Shown one piece after another: positions 62,983-64,000 of a stretch of 64,000 nt of DNA. The DNA comes from Chitinophagales bacterium. Its GTDB lineage: Bacteria > Bacteroidota > Bacteroidia > Chitinophagales > LD1. Position 1 is the first letter of the stretch. The number at the start of each line of letters is the position of its first letter. The stretch is taken from assembly GCA_016787045.1 (NCBI GenBank), contig JAEUVA010000011.1, positions 207,028 to 271,027 on the forward strand, given 5' to 3'. Both the position numbers and the translations under genes were made by a program. The notes below the pieces were generated by a model that saw nothing but the letters and a program-made list of their open reading frames with translations, was not told the origin of the DNA and ran no database searches.

Positions 62983-64000
62983 ATGGCGAAGAAAGATTTT
63001 TACGAAATACTGGAGGTTTCCAAATCGGCTACAGCCGAGGAAATAAAAAAGGCCTACCGCAAGGTAGCGCTCAAGTATCACCCTGACCGCAACCAGGGCG
63101 ATAAAGCTGCCGAAGAAAAATTTAAACAAGCAGCAGAGGCCTACGAGGTGCTTAGTGACCCGCAAAAGAAAGCCCGCTACGACCAATACGGCCATGCCGG
63201 TGTGGACCCCAATCAGGGCTATGGTGGCGGCTACAGCGGTGGTGGTATGAATATGGAAGACATCTTCCGCAATTTTGGCGATGTGTTTGGTGGCGGTGGC
63301 GGAGGTGGCGGATTTGACCCGTTTGAGACCTTTTTTGGCGGTGGCTCCCGCGGTGGCGGGCAGCGCACCCGCGGCAAGCGCGGCAGCAATTTACGCATTA
63401 AAGTAAAATTGAATTTGCAGGAAGTGGCCGAAGGCGCGCGCAAATCGCTCAAGGTAAAAAAACAGGTAACCTGCCACACCTGCAGCGGCAGTGGTGCTAA
63501 GGATGCCCAATCGGTAGGCAAGTGCAGTGTGTGTGGCGGCAGCGGGGTAATGCGCAAAGTGCAAAACACCATTTTGGGTCAAATGCAAACTCAAACTACG
63601 TGTTATCAGTGCAATGGTAGCGGCCAACAAATCACCAAAAAATGTGGTACTTGCAACGGTTTGGGCACCGAGTATGGCGAAGAAACCATACAGGTAGATA
63701 TACCGGCCGGTGTGCAAGAAGGGATGCAACTTTCTATGAGCGGCAAGGGCAATGCCGGTGAACAGGGCGGCCCCGCTGGCGATTTGATAATTTTGGTAGA
63801 GGTAGAAAAAAATCCGGATTTGGAAATAGATAACCAAAACGTGATTTACAACCTGCACATCAGTTTTATTGACGCGGTGCTTGGCGCCAAAGTAGAAGTA
63901 CCTACTATAGATGGCAAAGCCAAATTTACCATACCACCGGGTACACAAGCCGGCAAAGTATTTAGGTTAAGCGGCAAAGGATTGCCCTCTGTAAACGCTT
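62983..64000 (+). CDS. dnaJ: Chaperone DnaJ, 3' end cut by window edge
   Basis: About 339 residues visible, open to the right edge. The J domain is residues ~4-70 ([16 protein letters not shown] with the HPD motif near 34), then a Gly-rich linker ([19 protein letters not shown]; a long GGGGGG run). Four zinc-finger CxxCxGxG motifs follow: [24 protein letters not shown] and CGTCNGLG (~residues 165-225). The start of the substrate-binding domain is then visible ([20 protein letters not shown]). DnaJ stimulates DnaK. With grpE it forms the heat-shock cochaperone unit; no CIRCE element was seen upstream. Confidence 0.97.
   Translation, partial: MAKKDFYEILEVSKSATAEEIKKAYRKVALKYHPDRNQGDKAAEEKFKQAAEAYEVLSDPQKKARYDQYGHAGVDPNQGYGGGYSGGGMNMEDIFRNFGDVFGGGGGGGGFDPFETFFGGGSRGGGQRTRGKRGSNLRIKVKLNLQEVAEGARKSLKVKKQVTCHTCSGSGAKDAQSVGKCSVCGGSGVMRKVQNTILGQMQTQTTCYQCNGSGQQITKKCGTCNGLGTEYGEETIQVDIPAGVQEGMQLSMSGKGNAGEQGGPAGDLIILVEVEKNPDLEIDNQNVIYNLHISFIDAVLGAKVEVPTIDGKAKFTIPPGTQAGKVFRLSGKGLPSVNA

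Noticed and set aside
63231..63948. Antisense ORFs opposite dnaJ
   Set aside because: DnaJ J domain and zinc fingers are on the plus strand; the antisense frames mirror the Gly-rich region.

Overview
The window looks like a chromosomal segment of a Bacteroidota bacterium, probably Chitinophagia/Sphingobacteriia-like. The evidence is Type IX secretion C-terminal sorting domains (ends at about 4986 and 58900), many short lipoproteins with a Cys soon after the signal peptide, DUF4293 and DUF4340 proteins, a class of TAnnTTTG promoter boxes directly before two start codons, and little sign of Shine-Dalgarno use. Both edges cut a gene: a NTAIG-repeat surface protein on the left and dnaJ on the right. 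No rRNA, tRNA or CRISPR array was seen.

Layout. 1-9.6 kb: cell-surface and lipoprotein genes around recA. 9.6-10.6 kb: a repeat patch holding one arm of a long inverted repeat, a REP-like hairpin, a deleted REP-associated transposase and a duplicated gene end. 10.6-16.5 kb: a DUF4397 lipoprotein, an acyl-CoA dehydrogenase preceded by a toxin-antitoxin pair, rluF and a B12 radical SAM protein. 16.6-25.3 kb: an accessory island built around icmF. 25.3-33.4 kb: housekeeping genes (ABC exporter, truA, desaturase, thiolase) and lipoproteins. 33.4-34.0 kb: the second arm of the inverted repeat, with 21-31 bp palindromes spaced exactly 126 bp apart. 34.3-40.8 kb: FHA-protease, an AbiE-like pair, Ser/Thr kinase and PP2C phosphatase. 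41-50.8 kb: MFS carrier, SpoU methyltransferase, corA, nadD, a caspase-TPR/RHS operon and a SET protein. 51-64 kb: ECF sigma factor, uvrA, a giant coiled-coil OmpA-like protein, an esterase, murA, a decayed DUF6922-AbiEii pair, grpE and dnaJ.

The most unusual locus is icmF (fused isobutyryl-CoA mutase). The gene is cut at the linker between its GTPase and mutase domains by a DUF1016 (YhcG-type PDDEXK nuclease) gene. This gene overlaps both halves by a few bases, and removing exactly 1087 bp would restore one in-frame protein. Downstream of the mutase stop codon, divergent copies of the last 8-27 codons of the mutase separate three small modules: a higBA pair with a frameshifted toxin, a 67-residue protein, and a tight pair of class III cyclase-like proteins. 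This resembles repeated integration of accessory cassettes at the 3' end of a metabolic gene, but no integrase is visible. A similar 3'-end duplication surrounds the repeat patch at 9.6-10.6 kb.

Function calls rest on motif recognition by eye. No database search or structure prediction was run.
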